Assembly: GCA_009667805.1 (NCBI GenBank)
Contig: RXON01001442.1
Location: 37,471 to 101,470, forward strand
Direction of reading: 5' to 3'
DNA length: 64,000 nucleotides
DNA from: Leptobrachium leishanense
Lineage: Eukaryota > Chordata > Amphibia > Anura > Megophryidae
In this document: positions 21,676 through 32,204 of the stretch, piece by piece
Position numbering within the stretch: the first letter of the stretch is position 1
Layout of the letters: every line of letters begins with the position of its first letter
Notes under the pieces: model-generated
Database searches by the model: none
The model's input: the letters and a program-made list of their open reading frames with translations, nothing else
Told to the model about the DNA's origin: nothing
Made by a program: the position numbers and the translations under genes

Positions 21676-23392
21676 TCACAGATCACACACAGTGTGATAT
21701 ATCTTGAAACAGTCCCCAAGACACAGACCGGGTTGTCCAGGGCATTCTGGGCAGTAAAAGATTGTGTCTTTCCTCTGCCCCCTCTTGAAACACACCCTAC
21801 ATCTTTTTTGGGGTTTCTGTTTGCCCTCAGTAGGGGGGATTTTATAAATAAAATGTGTAGCCCCAACTCTGTCCCCCATCACCGCCCGGGGAGCAGGTGC
21901 ATCCTGGTACAAAAACCCCGAAATGACCTGGAGCTGAAACTGTAAAAAGGACAGCGTCACTCCGGGGTTTGCCTTTTTGCAGAGCAAAAAGGCATTGTGG
22001 GTTGCAATTTGCATCAGGTAAATTGCAACCTTTTTGTACCAGGCCCTTGACTTCCGCATAATCTGGTAGGGCTGGAGCAGCTGATCTGCCAGATCAACCC
22101 CACCCATATGCCGGTTATAGGCTTTGATGAACACTGGCTTCCTGATGCGCTCAGCTCTGCCACGTACAGAGACCTCCACAGACCTCTCAGTGTGGATGGT
22201 GGATAGAAGGTATACATCCTTCTTGTCTCTGTACTTGACCGCCAACAGCTCCTCTTGGCGCAGAGCTGAGGTCTCCCCCCTTTTTAACCGGGTGCGGACA
22301 AGCTGTGCTGGGAAACCTACGCGGTTCTTGCGAACAGTACCGCATGCTGCTGTATCAAAACAATACAGCAGCTTGAACAAAGGGACACTCGTCTAAAAAT
22401 TATCAACATACAAGTGGTACCCTTTGTTCATCAGGGGAAAAAGTAGGTCCCACACAATCTTGCCACTGGTTCCCATGTGTTCTGGGCAACCTGGAGGGTC
22501 AAGGCTACTATCCTTTCCCTCGTACACCCGGAAGGCCTGAGTATACCCACTCTCCCTGTCACAGAGATTATACACCTTCACTCCATACCTGGAGCGTTTG
22601 GAAGGAATATACTGCTTGAATCCCAGCCTTCCCTTGTATTTCATTAGGGATTCATCCACGCAGATATTCCTTCCAGGTGTAGAAGCCTCTGCAAACCTGG
22701 CGGCGAAGTGGGTAATCAGGGGGCGGATTTTATACAGCCTGTCAAACTGGGGAATGCTCTCTAGGAGGGCACAGGCTGTTGTCACTGAAGTGCATGAAAC
22801 GCAAAATGTTTTCATACCTTCTACGTGACATTGATTGGGGGTAAATGGGGGTAGAGCAGATGGGGCTACTGCTCCAGTAGGAGCGAATTGAGGGCTTCTT
22901 TATGATGCCCATCAGCATAGTAAGTGCCCAGAATTTCAGAAATTCGGGCACATCTAGCGGGGGCCATTGCTGCCTTGCCAAGTAGGAGTCTGGCTTCACA
23001 GCACAATGCTGATGGGCATACAGATTTGATTGGGCCACGATGTGGCCCAACAAATCATCCCCCATAAACACCTGCAAAAACTGTGTGGCGGTAAATCCTG
23101 CAACATCAAAATTGATGCCAGGATTTGCCATGAAAGGAGGGATATCTGGCCTCTGGCGATGAGGCACTACCCACTCCTCAGCTGGAGCTGTGCGTCTCCT
23201 GCTGGCAGGTGGTGACCCAGGATCTGCATCAGAAACATCACTAGATACATCAGCCAGCGTAGATAACGTATCTAGAGGCGTCTCTGAGCAGTTAGCGGGG
23301 TCGAAATCAGGGTCTGAGTCTGACGCAGATGCCTCAGATTCTGACGCCAGGATGGCATATGCCTCCTCGGCGCTGTACACCCTCTCAGACAT
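21676..23392 (-). pseudogene. piggyBac-type transposase, disrupted
   Basis: Starts MSERVYSAEEAYAILASESE, an acidic N-terminus (about residues 1-75). The catalytic core follows: CVDESLMKYKGR (first Asp), YVDNF (second Asp) and HMGGVDLADQLLQPY (third Asp). The C-terminal cysteine-rich domain contains CRVCFKRGQRKD and FYCPECPGQPGLC. Two defects are visible: a frameshift near 22750-22815, and an in-frame TAG at about 22393 just after YVDNF where the related element has Tyr. Otherwise nearly full length (about 570 codons). Confidence 0.9.
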
Positions 23393-23499
23393 TATATATA
23401 TTAGATTATAAAATTTTATAATTATTATATATATAAGCGGATTATTGGTTCTTAGAAGAACCGTTGGGTTTCACAAGAAAAAACAAATAAACACCTAAA

Positions 23500-23620
23500 T
23501 CTCTCTAAATCACTCTAAACCTGCCTCAATTCTTCTAAATCTCCCTAAAATCTCTCTAAATCTGCCTCAATTTTTCTAATCTCACTAAATCTACCTAAAA
23601 TCTCTAACCTGTCAAATCTG
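23500..23620. repeat. Short imperfect tandem repeats upstream of the piggyBac 1 gene
   Basis: Repeated CTAAATCTCTCTAAAATCTC / CTGCCTCAATT phrases with a period of about 20-45 bp, 110-230 bp before the start codon on minus. They could be transposase-binding or promoter-proximal repeats (inference). Confidence 0.6.
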
Positions 23621-24648
23621 ATCTCTCTCTCGCTCACCAAAACACAAGTGAGGAGAGGGGGGGGAGAATCACAGAGGTCAGAGCCAATATTTACAAAATA
23701 TTGACCTGACCTGACAAATTAGAAATTTTATTTTGATTTTTTATAACTTCTGATTGGATGTTGCTAGCCTGCCTCTCTGATGAGGCAGGCTAGGAACATC
23801 CCACTCAGCCCCAAGATGACCCTGCCCTTAGAAGGGCAGCGCCATCTTGGCTGTCAGTTTATTTTATACCTTTTTATTTATTTTTATTTAACTTTTATTT
23901 CTTTTTTTACACTTTTTTTTACTCTGCTGGGTGCCTTGATCCCTCGAGGCACCCAGCAGAGCACCTGATCACTCATGTGATCTATTATGTACTGAGTGCC
24001 ACGATACCTCGTGGCACTCAGTACTTCCTGCCGCTACCGGAAGTGATCGCTCGGGGGGAGCGATCACGGACGGACCGGCGGCAGGTAAGCATATTGCAAG
24101 GATGCCTCGATGTCGAGGCATCCCTGCAATATACACAGAGCAGCTGGAAGCGATCCGATCGCTTCCAGCGCTCTCTAGAAGTGCCGGGCACCTCTCCGGT
24201 AAAACCGGATGTTGATCGCTCCCGGGGAGCGATCACAAGGTGCCCCGGCACTTGTAACCGCCATTGCATGGATGCCTGGACTCCCAGGCAGCCTGCAATG
24301 GCGTTTGAGCTGCTGGAAGCGATCCGATCGCTTCCAGCGCTCAAAAGACCGCAGGACGTACCATGTACGTCAGGTCTAAAAGAGACCCGCGGCCATGACG
24401 TACATGGTACGTCCAAGGTCCCTAAGGGGTTAACAAGTGGGAGGCACATCTGTAAACTGCTGTAAGTCCTACACCGTTCACCTGAGTTGGATATACATAC
24501 CCTCAAATTAAAGCTGACAGTCTGCAGTTAAAGCACATTGTGTTGGTTTCATTCCAACTCCATTGTGGTGGTGTATAGAGCCAAAGATGTTAGAATTGTG
24601 TCGATGTCCCAATATTTCTGGATCTGACTAATTATATATATATATACA

Positions 24649-26214
24649 CAGTCATGGCCGAACTTGTTGGCACCCCAGACATTTTTCCAGAAAAATCAAG
24701 TATTTCACACAGAAAAGTATTGCATTAACACATGTTTATTCCCTTTGAGTGTATTGGAACAAAACAAAAAAAGGGAGGAAAATAAGCAAATTGGACATAA
24801 TGTCACACAAAACTCCAAAAATGGACTGGACAAAATTATTGGCACCCTTTCAAAATTGTGGATAAATAAGATTGTTTCAAGCATGTGATGCTCCTGTAAA
24901 CTCACCTGGGGCAAGTGACAGGTGTGGGCAATATAAAAATCACACCTGAAAGCAGATAAAAAGGAGGGAAGTTCACTTAGTCTTTGCATTGTGTGTCTGT
25001 GTGTGCCATGGACAACAGAAAGAGGAGAAGAGAACTGTCTGAGGACTTGAGAACCAAAATTGTGGAAAAATATCAACAATCTCAAGGTTACAAGTCCATC
25101 TCCAGAGATCTAGATTTGCCTTTGTCCACAATGCGCAACATTATCAAGAAGTTTGCAACCCATGGCACTGTAGCTAATCTCTTTGGGCGTGGACAGAAGA
25201 GAAAAATTTATGAAAGGTTGCAACGCAGGATAGTCCGGATGGTGGATAAGCAGCCCCAAAGAAATTCAAGCTGTCCTGCAGGCTCAGGGAGCATCAGAAC
25301 TATCCGTCGACATTTAAAAGAAATGAAACGCTGTGGCAGGAGACCCAGGAGGACCCCACTGCTGACACAGAGACATAAAAAAGCAAGGCTACAGTTTGCC
25401 AAAATGTACTTGAGTAAGCCAAAATCCTTCTGGGAAAACGTCTTGTGGACAGATGAGACCAAGATGGAGCTTTTTGGTAAAGCACATCATTCTACTGTTT
25501 ACCGAAAATGGAATGAGGCCTACAAAGAAAAAAACACAGTACCTACAGTGAAATATAGTGGAGGTTCAATTTTTTTTTGGATTGTTTTGCTGCCTCTGGC
25601 ACTGGGTGCCTTGAATGTGTGCAAGGCATCATGAAATCTGAGGATTACCAAAGGATTTTGGTTCGCACTGTAGAGCCCAGTGTCAGAAAGCTGGGTTTGT
25701 GTCCGAGATCTTGGGTCTTCCAGCAGGACAATGACCCCAAACATACATCAAAAAGCACCCAGAAGATGATGGCAACAAAGTGCTGGAGAGTTCTGAAGTG
25801 GCCAGCAATGAGTCCAGATCTAAATCCCATTGAACACCTGTGGAGAGATCTTAAAATTGCTGTTGGGAAAAGGCGCCGTTCCAATAAGAGAGACCTGGAC
25901 CAGTTTGCAAAGGAAGAGTGGTCCAAAATTCCGGGTGAGAGGTGTAAGAAGCTGATTGATGGTTATAGGAAGCGACTGATTTCAGTTATTTTTTCCAAAG
26001 GGTGTGCAACCAAATATTAAGTTAAGGGTGCCAATAATTTTGTCCAGCCCATTTTTGGAGTTTTGTGTGACATTATGTCCAATTTGCTTTTTTTCCTCCC
26101 TTTTTTTGTTTTGTTCCAATACACACAAAGGGAATAAACATGTTTATAGCAAAACATGTGTTACTTGATTTTCTGGAAAAATGTCTGGGGTGCCAACAAT
26201 TTCGGCCATGACTG
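24649..26214 (+). mobile_element. Tc1-B transposon
   Basis: The termini CAGTCATGGCCGAA and, inverted at 26214, the same sequence from TTCGGCCATGACTG are separated from Tc1-A by a short (TA)n run. Both subterminal regions contain TTTTCCAGAAAAATCAAGTA or its complement. It encodes a transposase on plus. Confidence 0.85.
25008..26020 (+). pseudogene. Tc1-type transposase, one frameshift
   Basis: Starts MDNRKRRRELSEDLRTKIVE. Helix-turn-helix region SISRDLDLPLSTMRNIIKKF, then LWTDETKMELFG (first Asp), VFQQDNDPKHTSKST (second Asp), SPDLNPIEHLW (Glu) and end FSKGCATKY. The frame changes near 25570-25595, in the T-run of the GGSI..FW motif, so the N- and C-terminal halves are in different frames. 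The catalytic residues themselves are retained. Confidence 0.9.
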
Positions 26215-26515
26215 TATATATACACATACATTACATACATACATATACACACACTCTACAAGCAAACAGATCAAAAGTGAGGATGGTTACCATTAATAGT
26301 CATTCAAACCGGTTTGTATCAACTTGTTTGCATGTTATGAAGAGAAAATCACATGGGTATGTAAAGTTTTGATCAGGGTCATGTGGGTTGTTTCTGCTAT
26401 TATGATTTAACTCCTTAAGTACGGGAGTAATTGTACAAGTTTGTTACACTTTTGAACACTTCTAAAAGTAGAATTTCAGCTATTCGCTGTTCAACCATAA
26501 TTTACCTCTTACATA

Positions 26516-27676
26516 TTAACCCCTTAGTGACCGGGCGGTTTTACACAAATCCGTCCTTTAGTGACCGCTGCTGTTTTTACGTTTCTGCGCTGTTAGTGTT
26601 TAGGTCAAATTTTCCTCTTACTCGTTTATTCAACCCACACATATTATACACCCTTTTTCCCACCATTAAATGGACTTTCTAGAAATACCATTATTTCCAT
26701 CATATCCAATAATTTACTATAAAAAAAAATATGAAATATGATGAAAAAAATGGTAAAAACACACTTAATTTAACTACCAAAATCTACAACCACCAATAAA
26801 GACCCCGGCTAAATAGTTTCAAAAATTTGTCCCGAGAATAGAAATACCCAATTTTTACATGTTTTTGCTTTTTAACCCTTTCACCGCTGATCCAGTTCAC
26901 CTATGTGCGCTGCGCTCATTCTGACCATTTTGTGCTAATTATTTTGAGATGACAGCCTAGGTCCTATTTAATTAAACCCCCCAGACCAAAAAAAAATAAT
27001 TTTTTTTTATTTTATTTAATTTTATTTAAAAAAAAAAAAAAAATTTTTGATCAGGCCTTTCAAATGATGTCAAATATGACCATCTAGCTGCCATGGATTG
27101 GGAGATAGGGGGATCCTTAGGATCCCCTTATCTCTACATGGCAGCTAGATGGTTAACTGGCCCACTGACATCCTCACACATATGGTGAGGTTGTCAGTGG
27201 GTGGTGGGGGACCTGGAGGCTTGGCTGACATCCAAGATGTCAGCCCCCCTCCAGGTTCGAATTGCGTTTTGGCGCCAATTAGCGCCGAAACGCGATTCGG
27301 CGGTGAAAAGGTTAATGCCATACACCGCTGAAAAGTGGAGACTCTCCCCTTTTCAGCGGTGCAAAAAGCATCTCCCTAACTTCAATGGTTGGGGAGATAT
27401 AGGGCTCCGAAGGAGCCCCCCTCCCCTCCATTGATTTGCATGGGGACGCCTGCTGATGACGTCACCACGCAGCGTGGCGATGTCATCAACCTCGCCTGCC
27501 CATGTAAATCACATGGGCAGGCTTCCTCCCTGCCAGATCGCCGAGGGATCCAGCGAGGGAGGTAAGTATCGGGCGGGAGGGGGGTTAGGTGCCGCTGACG
27601 TACCCTGTACGTCCGCGGGCCTAGGGAGACCCGTGGACAGGCGTACAGGGTACGTCAGCGGTCCTTAAGGGGTTAA
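26516..27676 (+). mobile_element. Composite piggyBac-type MITE inside piggyBac 2
   Basis: TTAA at 26516-26519 and 27673-27676. Left 360 bp resembles the left end of piggyBac 1 (TTAACCCCTTAGTGACCGG). At 26872 a second piggyBac-type terminus begins (TTAACCCTTTCACCGCTG), and the right end is CGGTCCTTAAGGGGTTAA. The same left-end/inner junction, GTTTTTGCTTTTTAA, recurs at 43427 and 55035, so the composite is itself a family. Confidence 0.7.
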
Positions 27677-27879
27677 GTGTATCCACCCTTATTATATATC
27701 ATTTTGTTCAGGAGAAATCGGGCTTTCATTTTCCATCAAAGATTTATATATAAAATATATTATAGTATGAAAAAAACCCTAAAAACGAGAAAAAAGGAAA
27801 TTTTGCTATTTTTCAAAGTTCTGCATTGTATTTTTAGTGTGAATGACAATGTACGCTTAGCATTAAAAGAAATAAAATA

Positions 27880-28480
27880 CATATATTTCTGGTCGGCAAT
27901 GTCTTACGAGTTCAACGGTACCCCCCATGTAGAGATTTTATGAGGTTTTGGAAAGTTACAGGGTCAAATATAGAGTTTGCCCATTTCAGGTTTTACAACT
28001 TGAAATTTGCCAGATTGGTTTCCTGGCCCTATGTTGACTTTGAGAGGTTATGGCAGCCCAGGTATGAAAAGTACCCCAACATGTCATACCATTTTGAAAA
28101 GTAGACAACCCAGGCTATTCAAAATGGTGTACGTTTCGTTTTTTTATTGTAGTCACTTAGTCGCAAACTTGGTCTTCAGGTTTGTGTTTTGCATTTTTTA
28201 CACGAAAACTGTTATTTTGCTGCTAATATCATGCTTAGTCAACCTTTTACTGGCCTAAAACATTGATATTTGTGTTTGGCAATGTGTTACGAATTCAACG
28301 GTACCCCACATGTAGCATTTTTATTTAGTTTTTTGGTAATTTGACAAGTGATTTTCAGGATTTAGGTCGACTTTGAGAGAACATGGCACGCCAAGAAAGA
28401 ATATTGCTCCAAAGATGACGTGCCAATGATTCTAAATTAGTATTTTGAGTTGTTTGGTGCAGCCACTTTAGAATAGCTGG
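27880..28480. repeat. Two diverged direct repeats 3' of the piggyBac 2 gene
   Basis: The phrase TACGAGTTCAACGGTACCCC at about 27905 recurs as TACGAATTCAACGGTACCCC at about 28287, with further similarity over the following 100 bp. The repeat distance is about 380 bp. Confidence 0.6.
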
Positions 28481-28529
28481 GCTTAACGTAAACAGGGACA
28501 GGCCAAAGTCAGGGAATTCCAGAAGTCAG

Positions 28530-28625
28530 AGTAGTCAGTATAACAAGCCAATTAGTCGGTACAGGCAGCAAACAAAGAGTAGTCAGTATAACAAGCCAAT
28601 GAGTAGGTACAGGCAGCAAAGGGTA
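28530..28625. repeat. Short tandem duplication (about 48 bp x 2)
   Basis: AGTAGTCAGTATAACAAGCC followed by the AGTCGGTACAGGCAGCAAA block, occurring twice in a row just downstream of the piggyBac 2 stop codon. Confidence 0.8.
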
Positions 28626-28650
28626 ATCGGGACAAACCAGAAAAGAGGAT

Positions 28651-30329
28651 TTAGTAATTTAGCTCTGTGTGATAAATTTTGAAGCACTCGGTTATGCAGA
28701 GGCCAGGTAGAGATGGGCAGGTAGGGCAATAATAACTAGAATCCTTTCGGATTCCTTTCTTGCGGCAGACACGACACTTTTTCTGGGGGGACTTTTTACA
28801 GCGGGTGGAAGGGACTCGGGAAGGAAATTGTCTGCCACTTAATCTTTGGAGATCTCCTGATTCCAAAGCGGATGTAACAGAGGCCGGGGTTAGGATAAGT
28901 TGGGATATGATCTCAAGCATGAATTCTGGGAAGGGATATGGCTTTTGTACTGCTGCCTGCTTGTAGAGCACGTACGCATTGAAAATTGCAATCTCAGTCA
29001 AATAGATGGCAATCTTCTTGTACCATGCCCTAGTCTTTCGGTTCACCAGATAAGGCTGTATACATTGATCAGCCAAGTCTACTCCCCCCATAAACTTGCG
29101 GTAATCTACAATGCACTTCGGCTTTTCCAGTGGCTCAGTTCTCCCTCTCACAGACACTGGCACTGTACTTTCGTCGTGCATTGTAGATAGCATGTATACA
29201 TCCTTCTTAACGGTGAACCGAAGGGCTAGCAATTCTTCCTGACGTAGAGCTGAAGAGGAGCCTCTACTTTTTTTGCCTGCTGTCAGGATTTGGGGAAAAC
29301 CTCTGCGATTATTCCGCACTGTGCCACACGCAAGGGTCTCGAAAAAATATAAAATTTTAAATAGGTCGATACTGGTGTAATAGTTATCGACCCATAAATG
29401 ATAGGCATTGATGAATAGGGGATAGACCAGATCCCACACAATTTTTTCACTGGTGCCAATAGAATCGGGGCATCCTGGGGGGTCAAGGTGGCTAGCTTTC
29501 CCTTCATATATCCTAAACGCCCATGTGTAGCCTGTTGTGGACTCGCACAATTTATAAAATTTGACGCCATACCGGGATCGCTTGCTTGGGATATACAGCT
29601 TGAAGAGCAGTCTGCCTTTAAATTTCATAAGGGACTCGTCTACAGATATATTTTGGTCGGGAACATAATTATCAGTGAATTTGGCAGACATAACTCTGAT
29701 AAGGGGCCGAATTTTATAGAGGCGGTCATGCATTGGGTCGTTTCTTGGTGGGCACAATGCGTTATCATTAAAATGGAGGAATCGCATGAGATTTTTGTAC
29801 CTCTCCCTCTTCATAACCCTTGGGAATAGTGGTGTAGCCAGGATGGGGTTTTTGTGCCAGTAAGACCGGATACTTGGCTTCTTCACTATTACCATTACGA
29901 GGGTTAGAGCCCAATTTTTTTTTAACTCCATGACATCCGTTGAGTGCCACTTGTTACGCCTGTGACGATGTGAATCCGGATGCGCATCAAGATACTGTTT
30001 GGCAAACAGGTTGGTTTGCTCAACCACCATCTCGAATACGTTGTCCGACATAAATTGATTAAAAAAAGCTCACTGGCTCACAGTCCTCTACCCTTACTGT
30101 GATGCCAGGAGTCGCTACAAATGGGGGTATTTCTGGGGCAGCCATATTTGGGGGTACCAAATTGCTTTCGCGCCTCCCAGTAGATGGTGGGGGGGTCACC
30201 ATCACTGGAGGGTTCACTGCGGGGCTCTATATCAGAGGCTGTGAGGGTGTCACTGTCGGCGAGAGCGTCACTCTCAGAGGCAGCCAGGATCTCATATGCC
30301 TCTTCTGGGGAATAAAAGCGGGAGGACAT
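28651..30329 (-). CDS. piggyBac-type transposase, intact apart from one homopolymer shift
   Basis: The open frame of 466 codons (30051-28651) covers the whole catalytic and cysteine-rich part: ISVDESLMKFKGR (first Asp), WVDNYYTSIDLF (second Asp), FMGGVDLADQCIQPY (third Asp), then CRVCRKKGIRKD and YYCPTCPSLPGLC. Upstream, MSSRFYSPEEAYEILAASES (from 30329) matches the acidic N-terminus of piggyBac 1. It joins the same frame except for one shift near 30185-30195, in a run of seven C on the gene strand. Corrected length is about 560 residues. The shift could be a base-calling error or a real lesion. Confidence 0.9.
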
Positions 30330-30489
30330 TTTTATGGGGATCTTGTTATAATGAATTAAATGGGAGGTCGAGGAACTGATGGGGTCAAGTACACAGCTAA
30401 AATATTAGAACACCTAAACTAAGCCCACCCGGTCCTTGTAGTGGCCAGTACTTCTATCTATCTAGACAAGGTAAGAATATTCCAAGGGG

Positions 30490-30790
30490 GGGGGTCGTAT
30501 GCAAATGCGGGTAGTCAGGAATGCCAGGGGGTCGAATGCCAATGCGGGTAGTCAAATGCCAGGGGGTCGTATGCCAATGCGGGTAGTCAAATGCCAGGGG
30601 GTCGAATGCCAATGCGGGTAGTCAGAAATGCCAGGGGGTCGTATGCCAATGCGGGTAGTCAAATGCCAGGGGGTTGAATGCCAATGCGGGTAGTCAGAAA
30701 TGCCAGGGGGTCGTATGCCAATTCGGGTAGTCAGAAATGCCAGGGGGTCGAATGCCAATGCGGGTAGTCAGAAATGCCAAAGTGTCGTAT
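30490..30790. repeat. Minisatellite, about 37-bp unit, upstream of the piggyBac 2 gene
   Basis: Repeats of GCCAGGGGGTCGTATGCCAA and TGCGGGTAGTCAGAA, about eight copies, with GTCGAATG/GTCGTATG variants. A second short tandem (GGGGGTACAGTGCCAG type) follows at 30810-30895. The arrays begin about 160 bp upstream of the start codon. Confidence 0.85.
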
Positions 30791-31505
30791 GTCAATGCGG
30801 ATTCTCAAACGGGGGTACACTGCCAATCAGGGGGTACAGTGCCAGCCAGGTACTGTGCCTTCCAGGGGGGGTACTGTGCCAGGGGGTACAGTGCCAGGTT
30901 TTTTTTTCATTTTATTTTTTCTGTCGGTTTCTGCTCCGTTGATCTCTGCCTCTCTCGCTCCTCAGATCGCAATGAGGAACAGGAGAAAGGGGCAGAGACA
31001 ATGTCTCAGCCAATGCAACAATCATTGGCTGAGACATTCTGACAGTTGCAGAAGTGACAGTCTGTCACCTCTGCAACGTCAGGCCCGATCAGTGGATTGG
31101 CCAGTTGATGGTTTCCACGAGGGAAACGGCCCGCCTCCCTTCCCACAATGCCGATCGATGGCTGGGAGGGTCTTTCCGGTTGTCAGGCAGACCCCCAGCC
31201 GGCGATCGGCATTGTGGGAAGGGAGGCGGGCCGTTTTTCGGCGCGCAGAGGCACCAAACGCCGCGGGGCGTACTATGCCGTCCTGCGGCATTAAAGCCCA
31301 CACGATGCAGGACGGCATGGTACGCCCCGTGTCGTTAAGGGGTTAAAAAGAGTAAACGTACTTTATTGATAAATGGCTTCAGCCAAACATTAACCATGAG
31401 TGAAAGAAATGTTTTTGTGTTATAATTCATATTCTCTGAGTCTGAATAATGGCAAAGAAATCATAAATTCTGCCAGGGTATGTAAACTTCTGAGCACAAC
31501 TGTAT

Positions 31506-31692
31506 ATAATTGACGGTAACACAACAATGAGACCAGGGTAGGATTGCTGGAGTGGACAAGACTTACCAGTATTGCTGCTATGGTGAATGTTAGGAGTAGT
31601 GTCTTTTTAATTCCAAACTATGGAGACCAGTATTCAATTGGTGGCATATAGGAGCATGTATATGTGTGCTGGAGTCATGCCTATAAAAAGGT
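31506..31692 (-). repeat. Repeat E, copy 2 (minus), part 2
   Basis: Inverse of about 1260-1460, with blocks such as GTGAATGTTAGGAGTAGTG. It abuts the outer Tc1 element on the left. On the right it is interrupted by the fold-back insertion and continues at 36540. Confidence 0.7.
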
Positions 31693-32160
31693 CCATTTAA
31701 ATGATCCAAAAGACAGAAATATATTCACCAGTGAACTGACCCGACCAGGTCAGTCACTGTTTTATCTGGGAGCGGCAAAAAACAATGGCACAAATGCCTT
31801 TAATTGGTCAAAAAGAAACACTCCCAAATACCAACTTAAAAACAACGTACAACCAACAGCTTTGTGAGGAGAGATTAGAGATGTTTAATACTTGATACAG
31901 CGGCTATTATTGCAAAAGTGTGGTTCAACCAAAATACAGGTAAACCAAAGTAACGAATAGCCTCAAAAATTAGCTATATTGCAAAGGATCAAATAAATTG
32001 GTTCACAGCCTAGATACAAAGCTACTTGAATATATGGATTCCCAAGCTTACAGTCTCTCACACTTGCTACTAGCCCTAATTGCTCTTCAGATTCTGCTCT
32101 TACCCTCACATCTGCATTCACAAGACATACAGCATTAAAACCAAAATGTTTAAGCACTCA

Positions 32161-32204
32161 GCTCGACCTATGTTTCGCCGGTAACAACCGGCTTCATCTG
32201 GAGC
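32161..32204 (-). ncRNA. Hammerhead-like motif in the left arm
   Basis: Minus strand: stem I GCTC/GAGC, core CAGATGA (canonical CTGATGA), stem II GCCGG/CCGGC with loop TTGTTA, then GAAACATAGGTC. One core base differs, so activity is uncertain. Confidence 0.4.

Larger units (their letters stand above)
20021..24433 (-). mobile_element. piggyBac 1 transposon, inserted in Tc1-A
   Basis: TTAA at 20021-20024 and 24430-24433. The termini are TTAACCCCTTAGTGACCGG and, on the right, CCCTAAGGGGTTAA, with the right subterminal palindrome CCATGTACGT/ACGTACATGG at 24360-24415. It encodes a piggyBac transposase on minus. 3' of the gene lies a long AT-rich region with two direct repeats (20700-20770 and 21080-21150). 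Confidence 0.85.
18573..24630 (-). mobile_element. Tc1-A transposon (host of piggyBac 1)
   Basis: The termini CAGTTAGGTCCAGAAATATT (18573) and, inverted, TAGTCAGATCCAGAAATATT (24630) continue as about 200 bp of terminal inverted repeat on each side. The transposase gene is next to the left half. At the right, the element is split at TTAA by piggyBac 1 (20021-24433), after which CAAGTGGGAGGCACATCTG resumes. Confidence 0.85.
26407..31346 (-). mobile_element. piggyBac 2 transposon, inserted in the right terminal repeat of the outer Tc1
   Basis: TTAA at 26407-26410 and 31343-31346. The left terminus TTAACTCCTTAAGTACGGG and right terminus, inverted, TTAACCCCTTAACGACACGG are related. Outer-Tc1 sequence lies directly on both sides. 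It carries a transposase gene (28651-30329), a tandem repeat upstream of it (30490-30790), and large palindromes at the right end (30990-31060 and 31120-31320). A composite MITE sits in its left part. Confidence 0.8.
17455..31505 (-). mobile_element. Outer Tc1-type transposon, split by four younger elements
   Basis: The left inner terminal repeat (about 17460-17520, with CAAAAGTTTACATACCCC) and right inner repeat (26290-26406, complement TGGGTATGTAAAGTTTTGATC) are inverted copies. The outer right repeat (31347-31505, GGGTATGTAAACTTCTGAGC) completes the long inverted/direct-repeat structure of this Tc1 group. Between them lie Tc1-A, Tc1-B and piggyBac 2. piggyBac 2 is inserted at a TTAA inside the right terminal repeat. 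The left outer part is missing. Confidence 0.7.

Noticed and set aside
30774..31346. 190-codon plus frame
   Set aside because: It lies in the tandem arrays and terminal palindromes of piggyBac 2, antisense to the element's gene, with no motif.
20021..31346. piggyBac 1 and piggyBac 2 as two ends of one composite transposon carrying cargo
   Set aside because: Each has its own pair of ends, TTAA duplications and transposase, and they sit in different host elements. The DNA between is Tc1 sequence.
31376..31505. Separate solo Tc1 fragment
   Set aside because: Its sequence is the outer part of the right terminal repeat of the outer Tc1. piggyBac 2 (TTAA both sides) separates it from the inner part at 26290-26406.
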